From NCBI GenBank assembly GCA_021030905.1, contig JAGFMI010000019.1, forward strand, positions 496,001 through 560,000: DNA of 64,000 nt, in the 5' to 3' direction. Shown here piece by piece: positions 1 to 11,191 of the stretch (positions are counted from its first letter, which is position 1; each line of letters begins with the position of its first letter). Position numbers and translations under genes: made by a program. The DNA is from Pyrenula massariospora. Lineage: Eukaryota > Ascomycota > Eurotiomycetes > Pyrenulales > Pyrenulaceae. The notes beneath the pieces were generated by a model that was not told the origin of the DNA, did not search any database, and was given only the letters and a program-made list of their open reading frames with translations.

Positions 1-417
1 AGCATTCTTTTTTTTCTCTTGTCTTTGCGAGCTTGATACCCTTCTCCTCTCCTGTACGTGCATCGCGGGTGGGTGGCATGGCATGGGCATCGCATAGCGG
101 CTGAGATCTGGGGTTCAAGGTTCGGCATCTACGGTCTAGTTAGGTATGTATGGAGTGAATCTATCGCCGCAAGGCATTATTATGTATGCTATTCAATTTT
201 ATCTCTGAGCTCACTAGCAGCAACATGTGCCCGCCCTACCAGTACCTGCGCCTATATCTGTATGTACCGAGACTATTTCTATTTCGCCAGAAAGTATGTA
301 TGTATGTATGTATGCCAGCACGTCTGTCCGTCCGTCCGTTTCCAAAATCTTTCTTCAAACAATCATTGTTGTTGCTGTTCAGCTTTCCTCAATTTGGCTT
401 CATTTCGTTTGCTTCGC
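1..417. other. Gene-free left edge with microsatellites
   Basis: No credible gene is seen. A GTAT tetranucleotide run lies at about 294-316, followed by a short GTCC run near 322-340. The remainder is pyrimidine-rich and becomes strongly C-rich on the plus strand toward 500-700, where it enters the low-complexity ORF on the other strand. Confidence 0.5.
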
Positions 418-1194
418 TCACCTAACACCCTCCCTCCAAGCAACCAACCCCCGCTCCGTCCACACCGCGACCGGCTTGCTCGTATCTGTATCCTCCCCCT
501 TCCCTATCCCTTTCCTTACCCCGTCCCCCTCACCCTGTGTCTGCGTCTGTATCTTTACCTTCCTCTCATCACCATCACCATCAGTATCCGTCCCAACAAC
601 CGTATCATCGCTCATCCTCTCCCCACCCCCACCCTCACATCCCCCCTCCCCCTCTCGCTCTCGTTCTTGCAAACCATGCTCCAGCACAAGCCCCCTCCTA
701 ATCCTCCTCAGCAGGGCGCGCAGGTGCAGGCGTGGAAGCGGGGTCGAGATCGAGGCCGGATCCGGTGAGGGCGGGACAGCCGCGTAGCGCGCCTGTGCGT
801 GGGCGTGGGCGGAGCGGTCGAGGATGGGCGTTGCGGCGGCGGTGGTGAGGGGGATTGAGGGGGGCATTTTCGTCACGTTTGTCGTTGAGGGGGGGTGTAG
901 GGTTGGTGGGGGGTTTGTGTAGGAGGACTGTGTTGGGTTTGTCTTATGGGAGTGGGAGAGGGAGTGCATCCGGTAGAGCGACGGTCGTCTTTGCGGGTTC
1001 TGCAGCGGCGTCGAGAGGTTGCGGCGGTGGTGGTGGTGGTGGGCTTTTTGTGGTCGGGGGGATGTTGAGCGGCCGCGGGGGTTTTGCTGCTGGTGTGCCG
1101 TTGTGGGGGAGGGTTTGGGTTTGGATTTGGCGGGGGGGATTATATGGGGGTTGGGGTTGTAGAGGAGGAGGGAGAGCGAGGTTGCGGAGGTCAT
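418..1194 (-). CDS. Low-complexity hypothetical protein
   Basis: An uninterrupted 258-codon frame begins with an ATG at 1194. The N-terminal half is rich in Pro, Ser, His and Gln. A less biased core (about residues 115-175) contains PILDRSAHAHAQARYAAVPP and an Arg/Leu-rich stretch, and the C-terminus is rich in Gly, Glu and Asp. I recognise no domain. The DNA here is very biased (C-rich on one strand), which lengthens ORFs in several frames, and overlapping plus-strand frames are also open. The less biased core is the main reason to keep it as a possible gene. It could equally be a non-coding CT-rich tract or part of a UTR. Confidence 0.3.
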   Translation of the reverse strand: MTSATSLSLLLYNPNPHIIPPAKSKPKPSPTTAHQQQNPRGRSTSPRPQKAHHHHHRRNLSTPLQNPQRRPSLYRMHSLSHSHKTNPTQSSYTNPPPTLHPPSTTNVTKMPPSIPLTTAAATPILDRSAHAHAQARYAAVPPSPDPASISTPLPRLHLRALLRRIRRGLVLEHGLQEREREGEGGCEGGGGERMSDDTVVGTDTDGDGDERKVKIQTQTQGEGDGVRKGIGKGEDTDTSKPVAVWTERGLVAWREGVR

Positions 1195-2322
1195 GGGGAT
1201 GAGTATGAATATGGGTGAGGTGGGTAGGACGGGCGGGTGATAATGTACTGTTGCCGGAATGTGAGGTGATGAGTGAATGAGTAAGAGACAAGGCGGTCAA
1301 TCAATGAATAGAGAATAAATGAATGGAAACAGGAAGGGGAGGATGGTGGCTCAGTGTGTAACCCAGTCCGTTGGTATTGTTCAAGACAAGGCAGGGCAAG
1401 GCTTTGGGTATGTGTTAGTTTTTTCTTTCCGGTCTGGCACAATCAATGGGAGTGGGAATAGAAGTTGGGTCATTTGCGGTCGGTTCTGGATAGGGTAGTG
1501 AATTTGTCTGCTTCAAATAACAGACGGGATGAATAACCCTGCCGATCGATCGTTCCTTTCGGAGCGACAATCGTATTGATGTTCTGGGGTCCTATTTGAG
1601 TCATGGGGGAGATGTTCAGCAGCTTACGGGAGACATCTAGAAAAACGATGCCTCACACCAGTAGTGTCTGGTATGACGGTGTCTATCTCGCGAAAGACGG
1701 GTAAATACATTTCTGAGGTGCGAGGCTCATGATAAAGAATTGCCTCCTTACCGACCGCACACAGCAGCAGGAAATGGGAAATCCAAAATCTCGTGCTGCG
1801 GGCGAGTGTCACGTCGAATGATGCCTTGCCCGTGGTTGAAGGCTGTGTGGTTGCACAGGGTGAACGCGAGGGGGCCGGATTTGGGGGCCAGAGTGACGTG
1901 ACAAACGCTTGGTCAGACTCTCTGGGGGAAAGATGCATGAAATCGGGTTGGGGCCAGACATGAATGATTGGCGGTCGGAAGGGGCCGTTGGGATATAGTT
2001 CGATCCTGTGGGATGGCGTAATGGTAATGGGAGTGCAAGTTGGGAACTCAGTCGGCGTTTATTACCGCATGCGGCCAAGGTGATATCTCGCAAGAGGGAA
2101 GCCGCAGGTTAGAGAACATGGTATGCTTCTGGAAGTCTAGTCAACTCGTCGGTGATACCCACAGCGAAGCAGCGGCGTGTATAAAATGCCCTCACGTGGA
2201 CAAGCAATAACCCAAGCCATTCCTTCCACTCTGTCTATTAACAGATCATCATCTTTCTAACTCTTCACCTTTACTCTTCTCAAAAGTACAGCACTCGTCG
2301 CAATCGCCAAGAAGCAAACAAT
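1195..2322. other. Intergenic region 3' of the methyltransferase gene
   Basis: No supported gene. Short minus-strand ORFs at 1624-1938 and 1809-2093 have no recognisable domain or splice structure. A TATA-like GTATAAAAT at about 2178-2186 on the plus strand is followed by pyrimidine-rich sequence like a fungal promoter or leader, but no plus-strand coding gene follows. Confidence 0.4.
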
Positions 2323-4130
2323 CTACAACCCATCCACCTCTCTCAAGGCTTTTACCACTTCTCGAAAAATATGCTTTGCAAGAAGCGGTGGGACTGCATT
2401 GCCTATCATTGTCTCTGCAGCGGTCACACAGGCCAAGTTCCCATCTTCGCCATGGAATGTGTGATGCAACGGGAACGTCTGTAGACTTGCCATCTCCCGT
2501 GGCGTGAATTTGCGCAACCCATCGGGATGGTAAGTCTCGCCGCCATTGCAAGTCAGCGTCTGCGCTTGTGTGTCGGGGGATAGTTCCGGCCTTGGGCCGT
2601 TCTTGAAGTATGCTTTCTCGATATCATGGTGGGTAACATTACTTGTTATACCTACAATGGTGCTGCCAATGGTGTTGAAAGGTCGTTTCGAGCGAGAGAG
2701 CGGTCCATATGTGGGAGAGGGAAACTTAGGTAGTTTTTCGCCTGGCCTGCAAAGCTGTTAGCCAAACATTGAAGAAGAGGACTCGAGAAAATTTACCCAG
2801 AAGCCAAGATGACTAACCGTCTGCGTATCTGCGGCACACCATACTCTCGACAATGAAGAATCGACCATCTAACCGAGTAGCCATGTGAAACAAATGAATT
2901 GATGACAGCCTTGAAATATAGTTGGTGTTTCTGTGTCTGTAACAAGCCGGTCGTCTGTTCAATTGTGACCTGTCTGGGCCGCAGGGTCTTGAGAAGTTCC
3001 TCAAGACAGAACATAGCTGCTGAATTGGTCTCATCGTTTTGCCCAGGATTCGTGTGAGCCGGCGAAAAGAATTGGCACGGGGGACTTAGATGCAAAATAT
3101 CGACCTGGAAGCCTCCCCTTCTTGCCATATCGATGAAATTGAAGATGTCTTGATGAAAGACCATGGTTCCATATCCTTCAAAATTAATCATGTATGTAGA
3201 CGCTGCGGCTCCATCTTTGTCGATTGCCCATTGCAGATGTAAGCCTGCTAGTTGCGCTCCGCGGCCTATACCTCCGCCACCACAAAAAACATCGCCAAGT
3301 GAATATTGGCGTCCAAGACCCTTTTTGGTAGATTGATCACTAAGGGTATTAGAGCTCGCGCCATCAATCTCAACAGCATACACGTCCTCGGACTTATTCT
3401 TTTTGTGGGATCCTCCAGGAATATCGGTCTTGCCGCGCCAATCTCGACGAATCTTCTTGTCAGATGCTTGCCATGGTCCTGCACGAACGTCCTCTTCGTT
3501 GAGATGGATGAAGCCATACTCAACAGGACTGTAGCCCCAGAACACTCGAACGAATTTCCATCGGCAAAATAGTTTCCCTTCCTCCTCTTGCTCTTTGATT
3601 GACTGAAAATTTTGAGACTCTCTGGCAATTCTCTCCTGTGTAAGAGGTTGATTCGTGAAGATGATGAGCCTCTTCCTCTTCACCGCAGTCGGAGAAACTT
3701 TCTTCAAGGCTGGAGGATGGAAATTGCGGTATTCGTTCCAGCTCGGTTGCATTTTCCACACCAACTCATTAGTATATGCTTCAAATCCATGACCAACAAG
3801 GGCGGATGTTGCACGGAGCAGCTCAATTCCTTTAAGCGTCCCGTCTCTCGAGATGCATTTGATGTTGAGGAAGGTCCCATCATACAGCTCTACGCTGCTG
3901 TTGACCTTATAGATCTGCTTGATTGTTTGGAAATTTGGAACAATGTCGACGTCACTGTCAGAACTGTCGCTTTGTAGCATTTCTTCTGCCGTACTCTCCC
4001 CGAAATTGTCCGGCAAGTAATTTCCTTCGAGATCTATCGGATTGTCCACATCATCGCCAATTTGGAACGCAGGAAGACCATCACCACCATCACCACCATC
4101 ATATGAATGAGGTGACCGATTCCGGTCCAT
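2323..4130 (-). CDS. RID/Masc1-type DNA (cytosine-5) methyltransferase
   Basis: This is a two-exon gene (4130-2797 and 2746-2323, intron 2747-2796 with GTAAAT donor and GCAG acceptor) giving 585 residues. From about residue 278 it has the cytosine-C5 methyltransferase core. Motif I reads GDVFCGGGGIG, motif IV has the catalytic Cys in SPPCQ (about 352), motif VI reads EQT (391-393), motif VIII reads QIRRRLVI, and motif X reads IGNAVPPLLA near 560. EQT instead of the usual ENV is, as I recall, a hallmark of the fungal RID/Masc1 group, which acts in repeat-induced point mutation or methylation induced premeiotically. The N-terminal 275 residues are divergent and acidic at the start. Length is close to Masc1. 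It probably acts in the nucleus on duplicated DNA in the sexual phase. The catalytic motifs are intact. A DNA glycosylase gene lies upstream on the same strand. Confidence 0.88.
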
Positions 4131-5543
4131 AGAATTTGATATTGAAGTACCAAATCTCGGCGAAGCTGAGAAGGTTTGACTGGCGGTTGTTTGTTAATGA
4201 GAATTGGAAGCCTGCCTAATTTTTGTGGGCAAAGAGTAGAAAAAAGCGGCCAGAACTTGTATCTGGAACAGAATGCCAAAAAACTGCTAGGCAGTAGTAA
4301 ACCTTTGCAACCTTTCTTCTCAACTTTACATTTTCGGATAATTTCGCTGTAAAAGTGAGATTAAGTTCAATTAACTTTCACGGAAACACTGAGAAAAGTA
4401 AACTTCTGCCTAATATTGGTAAGAGTCAAGTAAAGATTAGAGTCAGATGATAACAAAGATAAGATAAGTATAATAACTTGATTTAGAAAATGGCGAAGTG
4501 TCCGAGCTCTTTCCGATTATCGATGCATCCGTCTATTACTACTACCGTCAGAGCACTAGAAAGCCACTCGGAAAGAGACATGGCAGGGTAAGAAATAGAA
4601 TTTGAAAGAAGGTGAAAGGAGATGCATTCTTTTATGCCGCAGCATGAAGACATTCGTGCATTGTAGATGTGCTGGGATGGACGTAGGTGTGCCTCCTTAT
4701 CGGAATCAAACGCCAAAGGCGTGGTCGATGACATTGCAAGGCGGCGATTAATATGTCATTGCATAAGAACCACGGATGTTAGCGAACTCTAGTAGAGAGT
4801 GTGTTCGGACGCCAATATTTGCCGTGGGCATGGGACGTGGCTATGGCTGTGTCCCGACCGGAATGTTGTCTGGCTGAGTGATTTGCGAAGAGTGTAAGTT
4901 TGCAAAGCCACACACGGTCTTTAGTATGGTTACGTATACAGAGGTCCAGTCATCAATGTGCCGCACTTTGATGGGCTAGAGACATTCTGCAAGCAGAGTG
5001 ACAAAGACATGTTCGCTTGCATGGCTGTGTGCAGTAAAGAAAGTCGTTACGAAATTTTTGAGAAATTCGTCGGCCAATTGGACGTGGTCCGTGCATCGCG
5101 CATCCTATTCCCTGGCCGGAAGCAGGTTATCCTCTTACTCACTGGGTGATAGACTGTGCAAGATCGTCTACCTGGATGTGCTTTAGGTGGTCATAACGTC
5201 TAATACAAAATACAAAGTCCACCACATGTTTGGTGTCGCTATAATGTGCCGAACCTTTTGAGCGGTCGTTCTGCGGCATAAGGTTTAAGTTTTGGGATCA
5301 TGAAGCGGATGGTAATCTTACGTCTGGCTTGCGCTAAGACTAGGCGTGCAATGAGATCTTTAAAATCATATGTCTAAGTTAGGCGTCAAGTTCCTTGCCG
5401 CGTCTCATTTTCCCTTCGATAACTTCGCCTGGGTTAAAACAGAAGATTAGAGAAACAAATCAGCGTCCGTAAATATTCTCGATCCCAAAGGTAACATCCT
5501 TCTGCCTGGCGCTGCAAATCTGATTGCGATATACAACCAGCCG
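4131..5543. other. Intergenic region between methyltransferase and glycosylase genes
   Basis: About 1.4 kb separates the methyltransferase start from the 3' end of the upstream glycosylase gene. It should hold the methyltransferase promoter; sequence just upstream of 4130 is AT-rich near 4310-4480. Short ORFs such as 4958-5149 plus show no domain or good start context, so I see no further gene. Confidence 0.5.
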
Positions 5544-7713
5544 CTAAATTCCGCTCATATCTACAGTCATATTTGGGGAGAGGATACTAGCTCCATCCTT
5601 CCGCACCAAGGTGGTACCGGTCTCAACCATAGCATCTCCGTCCATACTGATGACATTTTGTGTAGCAGTGGCGACTTGCGAGATTCTCGTCATCTCGTCA
5701 GTAGCTATAGCACCGTCCAATGGAGTGTCTGAGCTCAGCGGTAATATGTCATCATCACCCAATAACTGTTTCACCCCTTGTCCGCTGAATATCAACTTCA
5801 GACTATCTCCTTGCCGAGCGGTGACGAGACGTATGCTGCTGGAAGATCCAGCCCGGGTGTTAGTAAAATCCCTCTTGCGTTGCCAGTAACGTCGAGGCCG
5901 CATATTTTCCTTCATGCCGAAGTTATTATCCCTCGGTGCCTCGGTCAATTCATAGCCAGACACAAAGCTGGGATCACCTTCTTGCCAATAACCCCGGATT
6001 TTTCCTTGGATCTCTTTGACTCTGGAGTTTTCTTTCTGTCTCTTGGGACTTGGCTTGCCCTCAATCCAGGAGTCCATGATGGAGCTATCAGTTTGATCGT
6101 CCCCGATATCGAACAATCGACGTTTCCGACTTCCTAGTTTGGTTGGGCTCGGCGACTTCTCTAATGCGTCGTCTCTGGACTTTTTCCTAGCATCCTCCAT
6201 CTTTTTCTTGGCATTGTTTACACGAGTGGGATCTTTCAAGTGTCGAAGAGGACAGTCTCGCTGTCCCCGGCGCGGCCCAACCTTTCCACACTCACGGCAG
6301 TTTTGGCGATGATGCCAGAACTCTTGGTGCAACACTAGCTTGATGTCATCTGGAATTTTGTGGTCCATGTGCTGCGCTGCTTTGTCCCGATTTGGCAATT
6401 TTTGTTCTGGAAACCAGCCTAGGAGGTTGGTGATATGATAGACGTGAGTATCAACGGCAAAGAATGGAATCCCAAAGTGAAAGGACATAAGGCAGGCCGC
6501 ACTCTTGACTCCAAAGCCCCGAAATTTCACAAGCTCGTCGAACAATGCTTGATGGTCATGCTTTAGGTCGTCCAAATACTCAATAGAAAGGAGCCCGGGA
6601 ACAAAATCGGGCCCGACTTGGACGTCGGTTCCAACAACCTCACCGTCCGCAATCTTGCATTCCTGGTCTGGATAAATGCGCTTGAAGTTCTTGATATATA
6701 CATCCGTCAAAAGCGCTTTGATCCGCGTAGCCTTGTCATATTGGCAGCCAGCAGCAGCGATGCTCGTCGCAATCCTATCATGATCGGCTGTCAGAACATC
6801 ATGGTAGTTGGGCATAGAGCCAACATGCGTCTTTCCGTCGTGTAAAAATGGAAATGCCTCCCGAAAATTCTTGAGCGCAAGCTGACAAAAATTGTTATTT
6901 GCGATTTGGCTGATCAGGACCTGCACCATGCTGTCAACGGTAATCCCACTGCTGGCATGGACAGGACCACTGGGAGGCAACGCAGCATCGGCGCTAGCCT
7001 CAGGCTCATTGGCATGATGCGCCTTTAGGAGTTCATGCACTTTGCGACACATTTCAGGAGAAGGTCCTTCAAAATCTGGATAAGGTGACTCTCCAAGGGT
7101 GTATTTGTATTTGTTGGAATACTCACGCTTTAATGTGCTTTTTATGACTTTGATTTCCTTGAGCAAAGTAAGCGACGCCAAAGATCAAGGCTTCAAAACT
7201 CACCTCGACCATCTTAGAATTCTGTAAGTTGGTTGACCGCCGAAGACTACCCTTGCGTTCACGGGCTTGTCCAGGTTCCATGTCCACGGATGAAACATTG
7301 ACGGGCAGCATGAAGTCTTCGTCGCTTTCTTCCATCTTCCTTGAGCCAATCTTTGCAATCGCAGCAAGCTCCTTTTTAGAATTCGAAAGCTTTTGGAAAG
7401 AAGGTCTTGTGCTGGAGCTCACGGAGCGTGGGTTTCTTAAGATACTAGATTGGCTACTTGACGAACGAGGACCAGCCAGCTGTTTCTCATAGGAGCCATG
7501 AGACCTTCTCTTGGTAATCGCCGCAGGGGTTCCCTGCAAAACTTTTGGGAGTTTCGCATCAACGACAGTGCCTTCCTCTTGGATTGCCTTGGACTCTGGC
7601 ATGTAGGAGTCAGGGCGTTGGTCAGTGTTAGTACTCATTCCACTATCCTGAGCTCGGAACTCCTTCGCCGTAGGTTTTCTGGTATTGTTGCGGGTTTCTC
7701 GCTTGGGAGACAT
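5544..7713 (-). CDS. HhH-GPD superfamily DNA glycosylase, endonuclease III-like
   Basis: Two coding exons (7713-7204 and 7157-5544) joined across a 46-bp intron (GTGAGT donor, GCTTAC branch, AAG acceptor, phase 0) give 707 residues. A further intron (GTAAGT to TCAG) lies just upstream, so the start could be the ATG at 7797 rather than 7713. The middle holds a helix-hairpin-helix/GPD domain. FRGFGVKSAA (about 382-391) has the catalytic-type Lys (388), and FAVDTHV has the catalytic Asp (406). These are the residues of bifunctional base-excision glycosylases. The domain is followed by a Cys cluster (about 460-478) spaced Cys-X2-Cys-X11-Cys, not the canonical four-Cys Fe-S loop. The N-terminal 170 residues and C-terminal 230 residues are basic, Ser-rich and probably disordered. 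It should excise damaged or modified bases in the nucleus; the substrate is unknown. It lies upstream of the RID-like methyltransferase on the same strand. Confidence 0.8.
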
Positions 7714-8842
7714 CTTGGCAATTTCCTGACATGGTAAGTTCATATTCAACTGCGACCCGGACGTAAAACTTACCAACTTTGAATCGAAGAAGAACAATGA
7801 TGTGATTCCCGATTATTGGCAAAATTGAAATCTTTCTAGTGAATTTTGACCGCCTATACTCTAGTAGAAGAAAGCCTATTAGCATGAGTGCACCAAAGAG
7901 TGTGTTGGGTGGGGAATGCTTGAAGAAAGCTCTGAGATCAGTCTATGGACTTGCGCCTGAACGACCAAGTCCAAAATGCATCGAGTGTCTCAGATGTACT
8001 GAGCAACCGAGAGCGTCGGTGTGTTCGAATGGAGCAAAGCATCACGACTAAGTAGACAAGGAAAGATTTGAAGGCTTAAATAATGCATGTCGATACTGGG
8101 GTTCTGAGAAATGTATTTGTAGGATTAGGACGACCTTGATAAGACCGATGATCTGTTATGAGCTTATTAGATTCGAGAGGGTTACGTACCTCTGACTGGT
8201 GATAAGACAATGGACCGCAAGGAATATTTGAAGTCTCGAAGAGAGGTATCCTATGTGGCGCTTCCGTGAACATTGCCTGTCACCAAAGTTGTCCCTAAAG
8301 CGATTGTCTTGTGCAAGCTTGTGAAAGTCACAGAAATCTTGGGGTAGAAGACAACGGCATGCTTGAGTAAGAGGCTGCGAAGCAGGGGATGATTGAACGT
8401 GGAGAGATAAGCAGATATTTGGGAAGGTAGGAAATAGTCCTGGGTTTTCATCAAAGATTTATACAGCGACGCTCCCTACCCTCCGATGAGCCGTCCTGCT
8501 GATGCAGGAATCACGACGCAGCATGCAATTTCACCCCGGCGGATAATGGCGGTAGACAGACAAGTGAACCGGAGAGAGGGCGGGTTGTCAGCATCTGAAG
8601 ACACAGAGAAGGTTGAGTTTGAGCGGACACGCAACAATAGTGTATTTAATATACTTCACTTATATAGTGAAAAGTGAACTTGGAAATGAAAGGATGCAAG
8701 GACGTCGTGGTAGAGATCCTGGATTCTTAGTTCGGTTTTGTTGGAGAATAGAAGCCGCTCTAAGGACACCTCACCCGAGAGATGCCTGTGAGAATGCCAC
8801 CTACATTTGTAGTAATACTTCAAAAGCGAAATTACCAACCTC
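7714..8842. other. Intergenic region with glycosylase 5' leader
   Basis: The first part (7714-7800) holds the leader and 5' intron of the glycosylase gene. The remainder up to the ADE4 stop contains only short ORFs without recognisable features on either strand. Confidence 0.5.
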
Positions 8843-10609
8843 CTACTGTGGATAGTCACATATGTTGTGAATGCTAATATCCATCCTTGCACGGATCGAC
8901 GGGCTCTCTGCGTCGTGAGATTCTCCGTTCTGCTCATTGGACTCATCTTGCACATGGCTCTGAAGGGCTGCAACCGAGTCCCTGGCGGTCGCCGCCACTA
9001 TTCGGCCATCGCCATTCACTCTGACGCCGTGTAGTGCCATTTGAACCTGCTCCTGTTCTGGCACACCATGAGCAACCGCTTCTCTTGCCTGATCCATAAC
9101 TTTTAGCTTACGTCCCTCCCCACGGATTCGCTCCAAGTGTTCGAAATAACTGGCATCGACAGGTGTGATATATGTACCGCAGAAAACGCCAATTTCAAAG
9201 TTCTGAGGGACGTCCACAAGGGTTTTTGAAGCAACTTCAACGCAAGCTTGATTTAAATGGTCAAGATTTTGGTAAATAACGCTGTCAGCACCCACATGCT
9301 TGGCGATGGAATCCAAGTCACGATTGTGTGCAACGAGCTCCATCGGAGATGCCAAATCGATCCCATAGATATGAGCGTGGGTGATGGGAGGAGCACAGCT
9401 GGCAAAATGAACCTTTCTCGCCCCAGCCTCCCGAGCCATTGCCACAATCTCCCGGCTCGTAGTCCCCCGGACAATGCTATCGTCAACAAGAAGGACGTTT
9501 CGATTCTCGAATTCCATGGCCATGGCGTTTAGTTTACGGCGAACCCCTTTTTGTCTGGTGGTCTGCTCCGGCATGATAAAAGTTCTGAAAACGTAGCGAT
9601 TCTTGATAAATCCCTGGCAATATGGCTTGTCAAGATGTCTAGCGACGCTCATTGCAGAAACGTTCGAGGTTTCTGGAATGGGAATGACTACATCAATGTC
9701 TTTGATTTCTTTTGGCCCGAGCCTTTCAGCAATCGTTTCCGCTAACTTGTCACCCATCCGTTGGCGACTTCGATACACGCTGATACCGTCGATAATTGAG
9801 TCTGGTCTAGCGAAGTAGACGAATTCAAAAAGGTCTGGAGCGTAGGCTTTGCGAGCTTGAACTTGTCGGATCACTGGCTCCCCGCCTTTTTGTATGATGA
9901 CCGCTTCACCAGGTTTGATATCACGAAAATCTTTGAAGCCCAGTTGGACGAGAGCTACAGATTCAGATGCCATCATGTAGTCCATTCCTGGTCCTTCGAG
10001 GGATTTGCGCGAGCCCAGAACAAGAGGACGGATGCCGTAAGAGTCACGGAAACCGATAATGCCGAATCCGGCCAGCATCGCTGTGCATGCCCATCCTCCT
10101 TCACAACGCTCATACATTCTACTTAAGCTAGCAAAAAGGTCCTCGTGATTCACGCGGGCCTTTCCAGTTTCGTTGAGCTCATTTGCGAAAACATTGACCA
10201 TCAACTCACTGTCACTGTCTGTGTTGATGTGCCTGTGCCCTTCATAGTCGAGGAACCTTTTGAGAGCCAAAGCATTGATCAAGTTGCCATTGTGTGCGAA
10301 ACAAATGCCATAGGGGGAGTTCACATAGAATGGCTGTGCCTCTGCGTTGGCGCTGCTCCCGGCAGTTGGATACCTTAGATGGCCGACGCCCATGAAACCA
10401 GGAAGGTCTGGAAGGCGAGCACCGTCATTGAAGACCTTCGATGCCATCCCATTTCCTTTGCATTGGTATATTCTTCCACCTGAGGAACAGGACGCAATTC
10501 CACAGGCATCTTGGCCACGGTGTTGGAGGAGATACAGGGCGTCGTGGAGTTGGACAGAGGCAGACAAAGCAGCCGGGTTGGCAAGAATTAGAGCAAGAAT
10601 GCCGCACAT
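8843..10609 (-). CDS. ADE4: Amidophosphoribosyltransferase (PRPP amidotransferase)
   Basis: A single-exon gene of 588 residues. The enzyme transfers the amide nitrogen of glutamine to PRPP to make 5-phosphoribosylamine, the first committed step of purine synthesis, in the cytosol. The start MCGIL places the nucleophilic Cys at position 2, as in class II glutamine amidotransferases, which require removal of Met1; this fixes the start codon. The glutaminase domain spans about 2-235 with [11 protein letters not shown] and a Thr-Asp-Ser-Asp-Ser-Glu segment. The phosphoribosyltransferase domain has the PRPP-binding loop [16 protein letters not shown] (about 375-390). The C-terminal 60 residues are variable. 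It is divergent from the MSC7-like gene across a 582-bp shared promoter. Regulation by purine end products is known for the family but is not visible here. Confidence 0.97.
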   Translation of the reverse strand: MCGILALILANPAALSASVQLHDALYLLQHRGQDACGIASCSSGGRIYQCKGNGMASKVFNDGARLPDLPGFMGVGHLRYPTAGSSANAEAQPFYVNSPYGICFAHNGNLINALALKRFLDYEGHRHINTDSDSELMVNVFANELNETGKARVNHEDLFASLSRMYERCEGGWACTAMLAGFGIIGFRDSYGIRPLVLGSRKSLEGPGMDYMMASESVALVQLGFKDFRDIKPGEAVIIQKGGEPVIRQVQARKAYAPDLFEFVYFARPDSIIDGISVYRSRQRMGDKLAETIAERLGPKEIKDIDVVIPIPETSNVSAMSVARHLDKPYCQGFIKNRYVFRTFIMPEQTTRQKGVRRKLNAMAMEFENRNVLLVDDSIVRGTTSREIVAMAREAGARKVHFASCAPPITHAHIYGIDLASPMELVAHNRDLDSIAKHVGADSVIYQNLDHLNQACVEVASKTLVDVPQNFEIGVFCGTYITPVDASYFEHLERIRGEGRKLKVMDQAREAVAHGVPEQEQVQMALHGVRVNGDGRIVAATARDSVAALQSHVQDESNEQNGESHDAESPSIRARMDISIHNICDYPQ

Positions 10610-11191
10610 TGCTATTGCTCAAACCCTGCTGGAAACTCGTGTCAGTCGCTGGGTTCGCAAGGTCTCAAATTGATATGTGGATTGGGTGTGATCAGTCTTG
10701 TAAATACTCCCCAAGGCTTTTCGGTAGTCTAACATCTAAAAGTTGAAGATCATCATGGTACTCCGTAATCGACGCTGTGTATCAGAAGTCCCAACGCACT
10801 CAACTATTATTTGGACGGGCGCTGGTGCTGATGATTGGGTGTGCTGGAACTTCTGATACCTTGCCTCAATTTGAATTTGCAGATCGAAGAAAAGAAGCTC
10901 ACCCTCACGTCCAATCAAGATATTCAAGGAGCCACGCAGCAGGCCGTACAGTGAGTCCGTAGCATTGGGGTTGTAGAGAGAAGCCGAGTAGGCGTAAGCA
11001 TGTTGACAGCCGGCTGTCCAAGAGAAGAGAATCGCACATTGTCGTTGAGCAGTGCCCAGATCACACAGTTCCGGAAGAAAATTCAATTTGACGCGTGGGG
11101 ACCCGCGTTTCTCCAAATCTCCAGAAATTTTCCCCGCGTTGCCAAGGCTAACGATTTACGGAAAAACAACATCAGAAAAGTCTTGCAAGCG
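10610..11191. promoter_or_regulatory. Divergent promoter between ADE4 and MSC7-like gene
   Basis: The 582 bp between two divergent start codons must hold both promoters. No clear TATA box is visible for either gene. The region contains an imperfect 81-bp hairpin (separate entry). Small ORFs here are explained by that inverted repeat, which yields similar peptides on both strands. Confidence 0.6.
10779..10859. repeat. Imperfect inverted repeat, MITE-like hairpin
   Basis: The left arm (10779-10810) starts GTATCAGAAGT and the right arm (10828-10859) is its imperfect reverse complement, ending ACTTCTGATAC, with a short spacer. Of 32 aligned arm positions about 8 differ and nearly all are transitions. 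No convincing target-site duplication is visible. It could be an old miniature transposon, or a decayed palindromic regulatory site. Transition bias fits C-to-T mutation of a repeat. Confidence 0.6.
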
